From: Hypomesus transpacificus
Lineage: Eukaryota > Chordata > Actinopteri > Osmeriformes > Osmeridae
Assembly: GCF_021917145.1 (NCBI RefSeq)
Contig: NC_061072.1
Span: 13,246,742 to 13,310,741 of the forward strand
DNA length: 64,000 nt
Reading direction: 5' to 3'
Part shown: positions 1-11,900 of the stretch, piece by piece
How the letters are laid out: each line of letters starts with the position of its first letter
How positions within the stretch are numbered: the stretch's first letter is position 1
Position numbers and translations under genes: made by a program
Notes under the pieces: generated by a model
Database searches by the model: none
What the model saw: the letters and a program-made list of their open reading frames with translations, nothing else
Told to the model about the DNA's origin: nothing

Positions 1-520
1 TCTCTTGTTTGTTCTATTGCTTGTTCTCATGCTTGTTCTCTTGTTTGTTCTCTTGCTTGTTCTCATGCTTGTTCTCTTGTTTGTTCTCTTGCTTGTTCTC
101 ATGCTTGTTCTCATGCTTGTTCTCATGCTTGTTCTCATGCTTGTTCTCATGCTTGTTCTCTTGCTTGTTCTCATGCTTGTTCTCATGCTTGTTCTCTTGC
201 TTGTTCTCATGCTTGTTCTCTTGCTTGTTCTCATGCTTGTTCTCTTGCTTGTTCTCATGCTTGTTCTCATGCTTGTTCTCTTGCTTGTTCTCATGCTTGT
301 TCTCTTGTTTGTTCTATTGCTTGTTCTCATGCTTGTTCTCTTGTTTGTTCTCTTGCTTGTTCTCATGCTTGTTCTCTTGTTTGTTCTCTTGCTTGTTCTC
401 ATGCTTGTTCTCTTGTTTGTTCTCTTGCTTGTTCTCATGCTTGTTCTCATGCTTGTTCTCTTGTTTGTTCTCTTGCTTGTTCTCATGCTTGTGCTCTTGT
501 TTGTTCTCTCTCTTGGTCTG
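1..520. repeat. 12-bp-unit minisatellite with 36-bp higher-order structure
   Basis: About 43 tandem copies of a 12-bp unit of the form TTCTCATGCTTG, TTCTCTTGTTTG or TTCTCTTGCTTG run from the left edge of the window. At both ends the three variants alternate in a fixed order, giving a 36-bp higher-order unit; the centre is made mainly of the CATGC and TTGCTTG variants. Because 12 is divisible by 3, long forward reading frames appear (Leu/Val/Met or Phe/Ser/Cys/Leu periodic), but these are repeat artefacts. It probably lies in an intron of the four-pass membrane protein gene whose last exon is at 2235. Confidence 0.95.
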
Positions 521-643
521 TGTCTCTTAGTTCAAATCAGCTTGCCATGGGTTTGCTGTAAGTCACACTTTACTTGTTATTTTTTTCTCAAATTTGTCTA
601 CATCAATAACATTATCTTGATAACGTATCTAAATTGCTGCTAA

Positions 644-1990
644 ACTATGTAGAGAGTTTGTGTTACCGCGCCTCCCTACATGTGACAGATTGGACTATCT
701 GCCAAATTCTCAATTTACCACATTCCTGTCTAAATAAAACACGGCCATACCAAAAGATCGTGTTTATTGTGTTAAGGTTTAACAGAGGGCCAAGAAGGGG
801 GCAGGAGGAGGGTAACTATCACACTAACACAGGAACCAAAACTGAAAGGTTGCTGGTGCTACACCCTTGTAGAGGAGCAAGTGTGTGGGCTCAGGATTGA
901 TATATATCTACCTGTTTTGCTTACTATAACGATGTAGGAAGAGACAATAACCATATATGAGCAGCTTCTAAAGTACTCTTTATACAGACTCAAAGTGTAG
1001 CAAATAGAGAGTTCATCACAGAGCCATACACAGAGCCATACAACAACTCAAAACATACATGTACACTCTTCTATGGAGTGCATGCTGAAACAGGTGGACC
1101 TCCGTCAAGTGTTCATCATATCTGGTGATTAAAATGTTCCAGTTTCCATCATGTTAACAAGCAGAAGGCAGATCAGCGCTCTCCAGCTCTTCCAAGGGCA
1201 CCAATCAGCTCCACCAATCACAGAGCAGCCTGATTGATTCTACTCCCTGCAGAGCTTCCTCCTCCTCTAGTTCATCGTTATCACCACTTTAATATCCTCT
1301 GTGTGTGCGATTGTGTATCTGTCTGCGTCAGTTTGTGTGTGTGTGTGTGTGTATGTGTGTGTGGGTGGGTGGGTGAGGAAGGAAGAAGTCATTAGTGTAA
1401 TTTACATGGTCTCTCTAATGTTCTCTCTTTAATAGTTAAATAGCTATTTTCTGGGGGCTGCTTGCTATCTGCCAGTGCAGTTTTGTGACGCAAGCTCTTG
1501 GTACAGAGGGGGAGCACTTTGACCAGCTATAGGGGCTGTAGGTAACATCAACTCACATCCAGACGTGACAGCTAGGGACACACATTGAGAAAGTGCAGTA
1601 ACCGTTATATGACACCCGTGGGTGCCTCAATGAAAAAGAATGTTGTATTATGTCCCTGACACCCGCCTTTCCGGTAGACATCCCCCTCCCGCCCCCCCCC
1701 CCCCTTCCCGCCCCCCACGTGGAAGTGATCTGCTAGATACATGGAGCAGAATGTGAAGATAGAGGGGTGTTATTCAACAGCAGCTTTATTATGAACCCAG
1801 TGTCCTGTGTAGTGGTAATCAGGAAGTGGGTGTGCGTCACTGTTTCCTGTTTGTGTTGTTCTCCCTGCTCTGTTAAGAGGTACGTGGGGATGTTCCAGTT
1901 GTCTATTAGGCTTCAGGCAAGGATCTCTCTGGGATTGAACCAAATAACTACCCACCAGTTCTCATGCGTGAGTAGCATTATTAGGAGTCA
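644..1990. other. non-coding stretch, probable intron
   Basis: No exon with a convincing reading frame and splice sites was found. It contains a short GT/GGGT microsatellite near 1332-1372 and a C-run near 1690-1710. It probably belongs to the intron upstream of the terminal exon at 2235. Confidence 0.5.
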
Positions 1991-2169
1991 GATGGCTGAG
2001 CGGTGAGGGAGTCGGGTTAGTAATCAGAGGGTTGCTGGATCGATTCCCTGCCGCGCCAAGTTATGTTGTGTCCTTGGGCAAGGCACTTCACCTTACTTGC
2101 CTCGGGGGGAATGTCCCTGTACTTACTGTAAGTCGCTCTGGAAATAAGCGCATCTGCCAAATGTAAATT
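1991..2169 (+). mobile_element. tRNA-derived SINE, V-SINE-like
   Basis: A tRNA-like head carries an A-box-like TGGCTGAGCGG at about 1993 and a B-box-like GGATCGATTCC at 2037-2047. It is followed by a central core (GTCCTTGGGCAAGGCACTTC) and a 3' tail of the type GTAAGTCGCTCTGG...GCATCTGCCAAATGTAAAT. This head, core and tail order is that of fish tRNA-derived SINEs of the V-SINE group. It lies 65 bp upstream of the terminal exon of the membrane protein gene, so it is intronic. A functional tRNA is unlikely, since no complete cloverleaf could be seen. Confidence 0.75.
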
Positions 2170-2234
2170 ATACAGCATAGTCTCCTTTTCGAAAAACTTT
2201 TTTGTGTCCTGTTGTTTGGTTTGCATTTCCCCAG

Positions 2235-2473
2235 GCCTCCTGACTCTCTCTGGGGTCAGTCTGTACATCAGCTACTCCCAGGCAGCTGTGGATGAGACAG
2301 AGAGGCTGGTGGGAGCCGAGCGTCTGGCTCAGGTCTGCACCTCCTACGGCTGGTCTCTGGGTCTGGCCTGGCTGTCCTGCGGCCTGGAGGTCCTGACAGG
2401 CTTGCTGCTGCTCCTCGCTGCCCGGACCGCCAGACGCCAGCACGGCCACCAGGGACATCACACCGTGGCCTGA
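2235..2473 (+). CDS. TMEM114/TMEM235-like claudin-fold membrane protein, last exon (partial)
   Basis: This is a terminal coding exon, starting after a CCCCAG acceptor with the first codon split (one base in the previous exon) and ending in TGA. It encodes about 78 residues. First comes the end of a third membrane helix with TLSGVSLYISYS, then an extracellular loop, the motif YGWSLGLAWLSC, a fourth helix (LEVLTGLLLLLAA) and a basic tail (ARTARRQHGHQ). The PMP22/claudin superfamily members TMEM114 and TMEM235 share TLxGxSxYIxYS and the GWS-L/M-L motif at the same place; I cannot decide between them. These proteins are small four-pass membrane proteins of poorly known role. Earlier exons must lie to the left of the window, as none is visible in 600-2200. 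The mosmo gene is convergent with it. Confidence 0.85.
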
Positions 2474-2980
2474 CCCGCCCCTGGAAGACATGCTGTATCA
2501 TTGCGGAATAACTGTTTCATTGAACGACACGCATTAAGCCCTGTTTGTTGCTGGACTAATGTGTCTCAAAGTTGACAGACCAGAATACTGAGAGGAAGAG
2601 AGAGAGACACTGTCTCTGTGTCACTGTGTTCTGTTGACCCTCACCTTATACACATTGGTGGTCAGTAAACAAAAGCATGTATTGGAAGTAGTCTACTGGC
2701 TCTTTTCTCTCATGTTTAGGACTGGAATAACACTTTACATATGTTTAATGTTTAGCATTGACCCATGTACTAAAGTTTACTGCCTGAATATAAAACTCAT
2801 CACATTTTCTGTCCATGGAGTTCTTGTTTTAACAGGACCATTAAACTTTTCTTTGAATCTTAACATTTTAAGCCAACCTAATGTGTAATGCTGATACTGC
2901 TAAGAGCATGTTTGTTCTCTATGTATGTTAGCGCCACTGTTGTCTTTTTGTGTGATTTTTAAGTGTTTGTCTCTGGTCAT

Positions 2981-2986
2981 AATAAA
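2981..2986 (+). terminator. poly(A) signal candidate for the 2235-2473 gene
   Basis: AATAAA about 510 bp after the stop codon, the first canonical hexamer downstream. The 3' UTR has no other visible feature. Confidence 0.5.
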
Positions 2987-4190
2987 GTATTACAGTGCCA
3001 CCCTGTGGTCACATAAGTCATTACATCGCAGTGATAGCAAGAATGCAGTTTCTCATTTTCACCCATCCATCCCTGTATCAGCAGTTTCCATGGGAACAGC
3101 AAGGTCCATACAGAACAAGACAACGACACAGAAGTGGGAGAAGAAAAAAAACACGAATCACGTAGTTTAAAGACTTAGGCTGGGTTTAAAATAGCCAGGT
3201 AATTGACTGGCGGCACAGTAGAAGGATAAATGTTGCCAGCCTTTAATGCTTCTGAAAAAGTGGAGAGGGATGGATGGAAGGAGAGGACAAGTTCCAAAGG
3301 CCTGAGTCTCTGGTCCAACCGGTGAACAAGGAGGTCGTGTCTAAGTCTGATACTGGACTGCACACCATTATTTAGAAGCTTATGATTAAAACTGTTGGCC
3401 TGTTGATGGGTCGGCTCTATGTGGACTCCCTTAATCCTAGCAGTCCCATTTCATACAGGTATCAAACATTCATTCAAGTCATTCACCGTTCAACATGAGT
3501 GAAATAATTAGTCATTTTGTGAGTAGTTTTAATGAGATGTTTCCCATGAATATCACAGTGCTTCCTGAAACACAGCCGTTCTGCCCGTTAATATGTACAG
3601 GAGGGAAAACAAACAATAACTGTGTATAACAACAACAAACAATAACTATGTTCAACAAAAAACACAAACAAAACCGTACTGAGAATAACACATTTCTTAA
3701 TGCAGTGCGCTGACCATAATAAAGACTAAAAGCTCAAGAAGGGAGAATAGCATACTTCAGATGATCTTATATCCTTTGGTCTCCAGTCAGTTGTTCCAAT
3801 CTTCGCTTTAAACAGCTCCCCACTCATCTTGAGACCAGCTCCACTCTACACACAATGTATGACTGCAATCCTTTCAACAGAGAGACATCCACAGCTGCAT
3901 CACATCCCATAGCTCCAGCCTTCGCCTACCTAAGTGTGTAGTAGGGATGAGAATAGGTGATTCCACCAACCTCTAGAAGACCAGAGGCTAGTGGAGGTGA
4001 TGTCACAGACCCACTTCCTGTGTCTGTCTGTGGATGGCCTCGTCCCACCCCCCTCCCCTGGGACCTTCACAAACGGATGAGTTTTTTCCCAGATCTGCAA
4101 AAGGCAGGCCTGGGGGAGGTTTTCAAAGTTCCGTCAGGCACAATGTCTCTGACTGGCATCTTTTCAGTCAGACAAAAAGTGTGTTCCATG
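2987..4190. other. convergent intergenic region and probable mosmo 3' UTR
   Basis: No gene was found. It lies between the 3' ends of the membrane protein gene (+) and mosmo (-). Much of the right part probably belongs to the mosmo 3' UTR; an ATTAAA on the minus strand near 3247-3242 is a possible end. Confidence 0.4.
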
Positions 4191-7100
4191 TCAACCAGGA
4201 AGGCAGACCTTCCCCGCGAACAGCAGTCCCACTATGGTGAAGAAGATGGACAGGACAAACAGGACGTAGGAGGAGCCCACTACAGTATTGTTGGGCAGCT
4301 TGTAGGGCTGGCCTCCCACCTCGTTGATGTAAAACCCTATCGGGAATATCAATGCTGCCATACAGAACAGCACCACTTTGGAGGAGAGACAAAAAGAGAA
4401 AGAGAGAAGATATAGTTAGCTCGCAACTGAAAACAACATGAGTGGTCTTGTTTTAAAACAGGGCTACATGCCACTAAGAATGGCCAACCCAGAATAGAGG
4501 TACAAAAATAAAGACTAGGCTGTACCCCTTGTTCAGAGCTAAACACGATGACAGTGTGCAATAAATCTGTTCACTCAGTCACAATGTGTTCTAGAGAATC
4601 ACAGCAAGGTAATTTTAGCTCTATTATTACACCCTGAAGCACATCTCAGGACTGCTGAATAGCTTTCTGTTTTGCTCCAGGTTGATCACGGTTAAGAGCG
4701 GCCAGCTTTCCTCACTGGTATTTATAGAAGCACTCCTCTCTGTAGGGGGGTGGAGGTTCTGAAGGACACACTCAGGAAACAGCAGCCATAGGAACCACAC
4801 AAAAGCTTTCACAGAAATGAAACCCCCCAGTGGTGTCAATCTGGACCTGGATGGAATCCACTAATGTCCATTAGTGATCTGACAGTATCTCAAGGTAAGT
4901 CTGACCTGTGCCATGTTATCTCTCCCCCCCGCCCCCCATGTAAGATACACAAATGTTCCAACCAGTTCATGTCTTTCCCTCATAATCTGCATCTACGTGT
5001 AACTGAGGTGCTACCTACTGCCAGTGAATGCGATCCAGCGGGCATATCGTGTGGCCTGGCGGTGCCAGTGTGATGCCACTAGCAGGGCGCAAGTGAGGGT
5101 GAGGGAGATGATGCCGAGGATGATGAAGAAGAGGGTGGTGACCCACTCTGGAGGCAGGGTCGGGGGGATGCAGATCCGCGTGCGCCCATGGATGGTCTGG
5201 CACTGTCGGACCAGGCCCACTGTCAACGCACCTGGAGAAGGAGGACACTCAAGGTTAAATCACTTCAACACTAAACTCCCTCTGCACCTCTCACACAGCC
5301 CAAAGTGTAAGTGGAGACTTGTCTGGTTGTATCTACTCTTATCCAGGGTCACTTACCACTGCAGGTTAACTTATCATTGCAAATTCATGTGCACCAAGAG
5401 TCCTTCATAATAAACAAAAGCCTTCATGTTCCATTACATAACATCAATGTGTTTCATTACAGTCTCATCAGTTTTAAGGCCAAGTAAATGATGTGTCACT
5501 GTTGACTAATATGAATGTTTGCCACCATGACTGGCTGTGTTACCTAATTCCCCAGGCCACACAGCGAATACTGGCCTGCGTTACATGTTATCAAGCAGCA
5601 AAGACATAATGACCTCCCGGATGACACCAGGTTCCGCCTGCCTTCCCTTGTGACCTCTCAGAGCCAAGTGTTGGCTGCATGCTATGGAAACAGACCCAAA
5701 TAGTCAAAATCTTGGACCATCACCCAATGACAGGGCTCCCTGGGGAACCAATCAGTGACGCATGAGGCTGGATCACCCAGACCCGAGCAGTACAGGTTGA
5801 AGGGGGGCTAAGAGGGGAACAGAGGAAATAGAGAAGAGAAAAGGATGGAAAAGATGAAGGGGAGAGAGTCCTTCTTCACACAGTGACTCGCTGCCAAAGA
5901 GAGTCTCGTCTTCCTACCCCTAGAGCCTAGTGGGTCCAATTATGTCAGCTAGGTGGACATACACACTCAACAACACTAAAAGCATCAACACCGAGATCAT
6001 GTAAGGAATGCTTCAGCTCAGCCCCTTCAAGCTACACAAGTATAGATGAGAGAGACGAAAACATTAAATCCTCCTACACCCTCCCACTCCTACACACACA
6101 CACACCTCCTCCTTTCCATGGTAAGGTGGAGTGGGATCCCTTACCCAGCTGTTTGTGTTGCCGAAGCAGAAAGGAGACCGAAGACAGGAGCAGAGAGTAG
6201 CAACGCCCATATTTGTCATGTTAAATCTGATGAAGACAAATGGACTGAGAGGGGCATAATCATTATTTGGAGCGTGTGAGCTCTTCATAAGTGAGCTCTT
6301 CACCAGGCCCAATGCTACAGATACATGAACTCCAAGTTGTACTTAATGTTCTCTGGCACTGTTTGGAGGACAATCTTCTCAGGGCTGTTCAGCAGCTGTT
6401 CCAGGTGTGTAACTGGTCATATTGTTGTGAGTGTGTGTGTTGCAAAAGTGTGTCATGTCTGTAGTTAGTGAACACTTCCCAAACCCCGGTCAGTCCCCCG
6501 CTGTTTCAAACTTCACAACAGAATACCTGCATAATGACCAGGAGGCACGGCATCGTATACACACACACGCACAGTATGCAAACTACACTTACATACCCAA
6601 CTTACACAACAACCATACACTACCTCTCACACACGCAGAGACTATGAGTAGTTTCAAATAAGACTATGGTCATAAGACCGATTACATGTCTTTAACAACA
6701 TGTTTTTTCTCACTGGGCAATTGTTCGAGGAAAACCATTGAGAAATGAGCTCAATAGTGTGGACAGTTACATGTTTAAAAAAAAAGTGAAAACAATAACT
6801 GTGTTCCTTGTCAAGGACACCTTCACTGAGTTATCATTGTACTTCTTAGTTAATGAAAAGAGTTTCCGTTCCCAACAGACCTAATTAGAAGTAGCAAAAC
6901 ACCTCCATTTACAAACAGTACCGCCTCTCAGGTAATAAGTATCAGGCCAATTAAACAGAGCCTGAAGGCTTTAAACCAACTCTGATTATGACTTCCTCAG
7001 GCTAAATGGGATGGAGGGTGAAAGCCATCCGATGGGAAATTAGATTCGAGTATGGACGAAGCATGGACCTCCAGCTTTCATGAGAGTCATGGGCTGCAGT

Positions 7101-7608
7101 AGGCAGGCAGTCAGGGCCAAGGACGAGGTCCTGTTAATCCGGTCTAGTTGGGTGTTGCTCGGTGATGTTCTGTGGCTGAGATTGTAATGGCTTGCCACGA
7201 TTAGAATGGTAATTTGATGCGGTTGTAAATAGCCTACACAGGATAAAAAGTGCCTTATAGCTTCATCATGTGATTCGCTCTCTCATATAGGCTACACACA
7301 CACAGACGCTGTCACTTGTCACACGACATGCAGCAGTGGTGATGGAGGCGGTGTCTGGAAGGGACATGATTTTAGAGAAGGCTGAACATGTATGTACATA
7401 TATTGGTATACAACTATGATGCCAAATACGTAGTAATGTACATATGGATGTTCTTACACTACAAGTACCAAAGGTTAAGAGAAAGATCCTCACCTGACTT
7501 ACCAGCTGATTCCCCTGTATTGATCCAGTCTGGGTTGGCGATGCTGGCGATGGCAAAAATGTCTGCTGCGAGGAACAGGCATCCTGATATGATGGTCAAT
7601 TTATCCAT
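4191..7608 (-). CDS. mosmo: modulator of Smoothened protein (MOSMO), complete, 3 coding exons
   Basis: Coding exons on the minus strand are 7608-7503, 5231-5019 and 4375-4191, total 504 nt or 167 residues, the same length as I recall for the human protein. The start is MDKLTIISGCLFL and the end is LLFAGKVCLPG, both nearly identical to the mammalian protein. It is a claudin-like four-pass membrane protein with helices at about residues 7-25, 65-85, 95-115 and 140-160. In mammals MOSMO acts with MEGF8 and the E3 ligase MGRN1 to remove Smoothened from the cell surface and so attenuates Hedgehog signalling. The start ATG has a good context (G at -3, G at +4). Splice phases agree: exon 1 ends in G of a Gly codon, and exon 2 ends in A of an ATG completed by exon 3. 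Introns are 2.27 kb and 643 bp. Nothing is broken. Confidence 0.97.
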
Positions 7609-8660
7609 AGCCTGGTGTTGGTTATCTGGTAGCTCCAATGATGGTCGCCGATTTGCTTTGAGAGGGTATACGTCGTCCCTCAAGGTAGAGAAGATAAACA
7701 ACACACTGAAGCATTAAGTTCAAATGCTCAATGTAGCACGATTGGGTCTTGCCCGGTGACTATATAGTCGTCATCGTTTGAGAGACGGTAAGGCTGTCAT
7801 CTTAACGCACCAAAGCCGTTTACCATAACGTTCAGTGCGTTGTGCTCTGTAACGTTAAAAGTTCTTAGTTTTTTAATACCCTACCGATCACCGGGGATGT
7901 CTTGGTTGTGCTTGCAGTTTCTTCCAAGCCAGAGGTGCGTAGGCTATTAGGCTACAGACTGCCCTCAAGGCTGGGACATTTAACAGGGAACTCCTGCTGT
8001 TTCACATATTTCCACTGCAGAATGCCGCATCTTGGAGACCAATTGGTGACACAAAGACACATGCACTACGAGTAAAAAGAAACATCCGAAACTTCTTCCA
8101 GTATTTCACCGATATTATCCGTTATTTGTTGATCGAAAATAGGCTTGTGCACAAATAGCCTCTGCTTGTCTCCTGGCTTTGTACCCCCCTCTCTTCTCCA
8201 TGAAGAACAGCTACATCTCACATTAAACCCCCAAAATATTCAAAACACGCGAAGAATATATCGAAAACCACAATCCGTCCGGACCAAGTCATATCCCGGC
8301 GCTAACAGAAAAACCCGTTATTTTCCGTCTTTAAATGTCCGCCAGCGACTGTATCCTTTCGTGGCAACATTGAAGCAATCTACTGACTATCAGTCGGCTA
8401 CCTAACCACGTTGAATGTGTGCTAACGTCAGCTCTCGCGAGATAATACTTTAAAGGGTGGCGCTGTTGTCTAACGGCTGTATATGTGAATTCATGCCATT
8501 GTGGGAGTAAATCCCCTTTCATCATAGGTGTGTCTTGTTCTTTTAATTACATTTCCTATTACTGAATCCCACAATTGCATGTTTATAAAAGTCTGATCAA
8601 CTAATTTGCTTGAAGAACGTCCTCCATAAACACACACAGTAACACAAAGAAAACCACAAA
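7609..8660. other. mosmo: mosmo 5' flank / uqcrc2 downstream region
   Basis: No other gene was found. It must hold the mosmo promoter and 5' UTR, but no TATA box or clear initiator decides a start site. The uqcrc2 poly(A) signal lies just to the right, so the two genes are tandem on the minus strand. Confidence 0.4.
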
Positions 8661-8675
8661 TATTATGGTAGACAG

Positions 8676-8681
8676 TTTATT
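8676..8681 (-). terminator. uqcrc2: uqcrc2 poly(A) signal
   Basis: AATAAA on the minus strand (TTTATT on plus), about 260 bp after the uqcrc2 stop codon. Confidence 0.65.
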
Positions 8682-8939
8682 CATTAATTTACATCAGCTA
8701 TACAGTTCAAGAGGACACATGGTCATGTTCCTTTATTTTCCTTTGATGCACCAGGATGAATGATTCACTTAAGAGTGAGAACAAGTATAAATATCAACTG
8801 GTGGGATGAAAGCATTATTTTCTAGAACATCGTAATTATGGTAGTACCAATGACCATATTTCTTTTTGGGTGGACAGATGGACAGATGGTCATAGCTTTA
8901 CCATTTCAAATCACAGGGTGATACAGGGTGACAGAAAGG

Positions 8940-11900
8940 TTAGATCTCATCTATGAAGGGTGTTTTTACAAGGTTACCAGTGGAAGCCATGGATTTCTTG
9001 CCGGAAACAAAATTCTGTGCAGCCTGGAAAACACAATTGTCTTCAGTTTAGTATGAAAGCTAAACAGTAATACATGACAAATCAAGCTGGTTAAACTCAT
9101 TCCAAACTTTTTGGCCACACTAACCAACAATACTTAAGACCATCCCAAACAGAAGAGTCACATAGTTGCAGAGGTTAAACTCACTCTCCAGTACAAATAT
9201 TCCACCCATCTAGAGCTGCTTTTAGGTGATATAGCTGACCAAAAAGTTCATGTGTATGTGTTACCGCTACCTTCAGTGTTAGAACCCAGTGGTATTTGTG
9301 GGTTAAGAATCACGGCACAGTGATGATTACTATCCTGCATTCTTCCTGTGCCTCTCACCAGCACACTTATGTGGCAACGTTCTCTCCCTCGTCACTTACG
9401 TTGACAACGTCAGCAGTGGCAACCGTGTCGATCTTCTGGACGACGGCTTCAGGTGAGAGGTAGGACCCCGCAATCAGGGCCTGGTTACCCATGGCCTCCA
9501 GCACAGAGTCAGAGCTTTCCAGGGACATCAGGTACTGAGCCTTCAGCTGAGTCCTTTCAATTAGGGTTACAGGTGGGAGGGACAGTCCATAATCAAGGAT
9601 GTATCATTACAGCTTTAGATGGACAGGATTCACTTGATCCATAACATTCACAGATCATCAAATAGAAACCTTTATCATAAAGCCACATGATACCAGTGCC
9701 ACTAAATCCAATTGCAGGGTATATTGAAAAGGGGTGCTTGGTGCTGACACGTGTGTAGTCAGTCGACTAGCTTACTTGGCTCTGCTCAGGTCAGCGGCGT
9801 CAAGACCACCATCAGCAACAGCCTTTACCTGGGCAACGGCAGCCTGGATCACCTGGGGAAGGGAACAGGGAAAAGTAAATCCACTTGTGAATCATACAGA
9901 CCGCCAGTGAAACACACACAACTACAACAACCTTGGTATTTATGTTTTTTCCATTGATCGTTTCAGCCATTGTATACTTGACCCTCTGATGGCTGGTGTT
10001 GATACTCACGTCAGTGGCAGAGGCAGTCTGGGAGATGGTGTACACTCCAAACAGACCAGAGTCAGAGTAGCTGACATTGAAAGCAGAAGCCTAAATAGAA
10101 ACAGTTCAATTTAGTATCTTATATCCCAAAGTAGCCTTTTATCAAATTTGGAAGTTATATTTCATATTATTTATTTTTATTTTTATTTAAGCAAGAGACC
10201 AAGCAGAACATCGTCCCAAATGCCTGTGACAGTAAACTGCCTGGCACTCACATCAAATGGATCGCTGACTGTCTTGGCGATGCCTTGGATGAGTTTGTTA
10301 GTGGTGTTGGAGCCCCTCTTGATGTAAGGCCCCGCCCCCAGAACGTGCTGCAGCACACTGTAGGCCCAGGCCTCTTCTGAGCCAAGATGAGGCCCCTGAA
10401 TCACCACAGCTGAGTGGACCAAACTGTTGGAATTCTGGTTACGTGTTTCGCCTGGAGCAAGGGAGGAATGGAGGAAAAGATCAAGTGAGAGAAAGTATGT
10501 GTTTGGTGTTGAAGGGAGAAAGCAATATATTGTAGCTCTTTCTTTGCCTTACGGCCAACAGATAATTCCTACTGGTCAATTCTGTTCCTAATTCGTGTCT
10601 TGGAGTGTGTGTGTGTGTGTTTGTGTGCGCTGAATCACCTCCTCTGTACTGAACCTTGGTCCCAACTGTCCCCATACCACTCCGGATGTTCAGAAACTGT
10701 TCCCCAACCTGAGTCAGCACAGTGTGGTCCACACCTGGGTACACAAGACAGGAAAACAAGATCAGTACATCATCATCGGCAGTCACTGTCATATACTATC
10801 GGTATATTGGTGAGAATCTATTGGTGAGTCTACGGTGAGAATAGATTATTCTCGATCCATTGTCACGGTCACACAATATCTCATTATTCTGTTGTTCAAC
10901 ATGGTACTATGTCTAGGTGGGTAGTACAGACTTACCTAGTCCAACCAGAGCCATTCTGGAACTTGTGAAGTTGTTTTCAACATAGTGGTGCAGCTGAAGA
11001 GAGGTAAATATGGTTACAACACAGAAACACGCTGAACAATACACACACTCCCAAAGCTAGTCAAGCAGCATGTATGTACATCATAGTACATGATCATCTG
11101 GATGTAACATCACTCGCAGCGTCATCTGTCCAGTCAAACATCATCGGCGTGGTCTTACATGGTCGGAGTCGATGTTTCCCACCATGTAGTCTGGGCAGTA
11201 GAGGGAGTTGGACAGAGCGTTCTTGAAAGCTGTTGCATGTAGATCCTCGATCAACCCTGGGGAGACCAGACACGGATTTAGTTCCAGCTCACCTCTTCAG
11301 TCCAGATCAAATCGAACACATCGGAATACGTCCACCAGGACTGAGGCGAGAGAGAGAAAGGGGGACGTAACAAACCTATCTGAGGGCTTTGTGACGCGAG
11401 GGCCTTGTCCATCTTCACCCTGGAGGTCAGGTCAGACACCTCCCACGGCCGGAACTCTGGCGCTGTGGTCACGTTGATCAGGTACTCCATCACTGTGTCA
11501 CTACCCGGTGGAGAGAGAGAAGGAACCACAGAGAAAGAGGAGAAGATGATGTGGATGATGTCGAGTCTCATGAAGGACGAGAGATGTATGAAGAAACCAA
11601 AACCCCTTCCAAGACTCACATGTGGTCTCTCAAGCAGTCGACGGAGTAGACCATGTTCTCTCTGCTTGAAGTCACGCTGCAGACAAGAAATCACCACACA
11701 TTGGTGACTCGGCATTTAAAATGACATTTCTTGAATTTAAAAGAAGAGCATATCATGTGGTTGTCTGTACGAGTCTTGTTGCTGGCTGACTGACCTCAAG
11801 CTGCCTCCCACTGCCTCCACACCTTGACAGATCTTGAAGGCAGAGGCTCCTTTGGTGGTCTGGAAAACACAAGCAGAGATGGATTCATTAGATCAGATAA

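Noticed and set aside
1-520. CRISPR-like direct repeats
   Set aside because: Units are contiguous without unique spacers, and the genome is vertebrate.
5-643. Long forward open frames (up to 212 codons) at the left edge
   Set aside because: They are products of a 12-bp tandem repeat, so every forward frame is periodic and largely free of stops; no splice sites or family similarity.
1991-2060. A tRNA gene (A and B boxes present)
   Set aside because: The boxes belong to a SINE head: the sequence continues into a SINE core and tail, and a proper acceptor stem and anticodon arm cannot be drawn.
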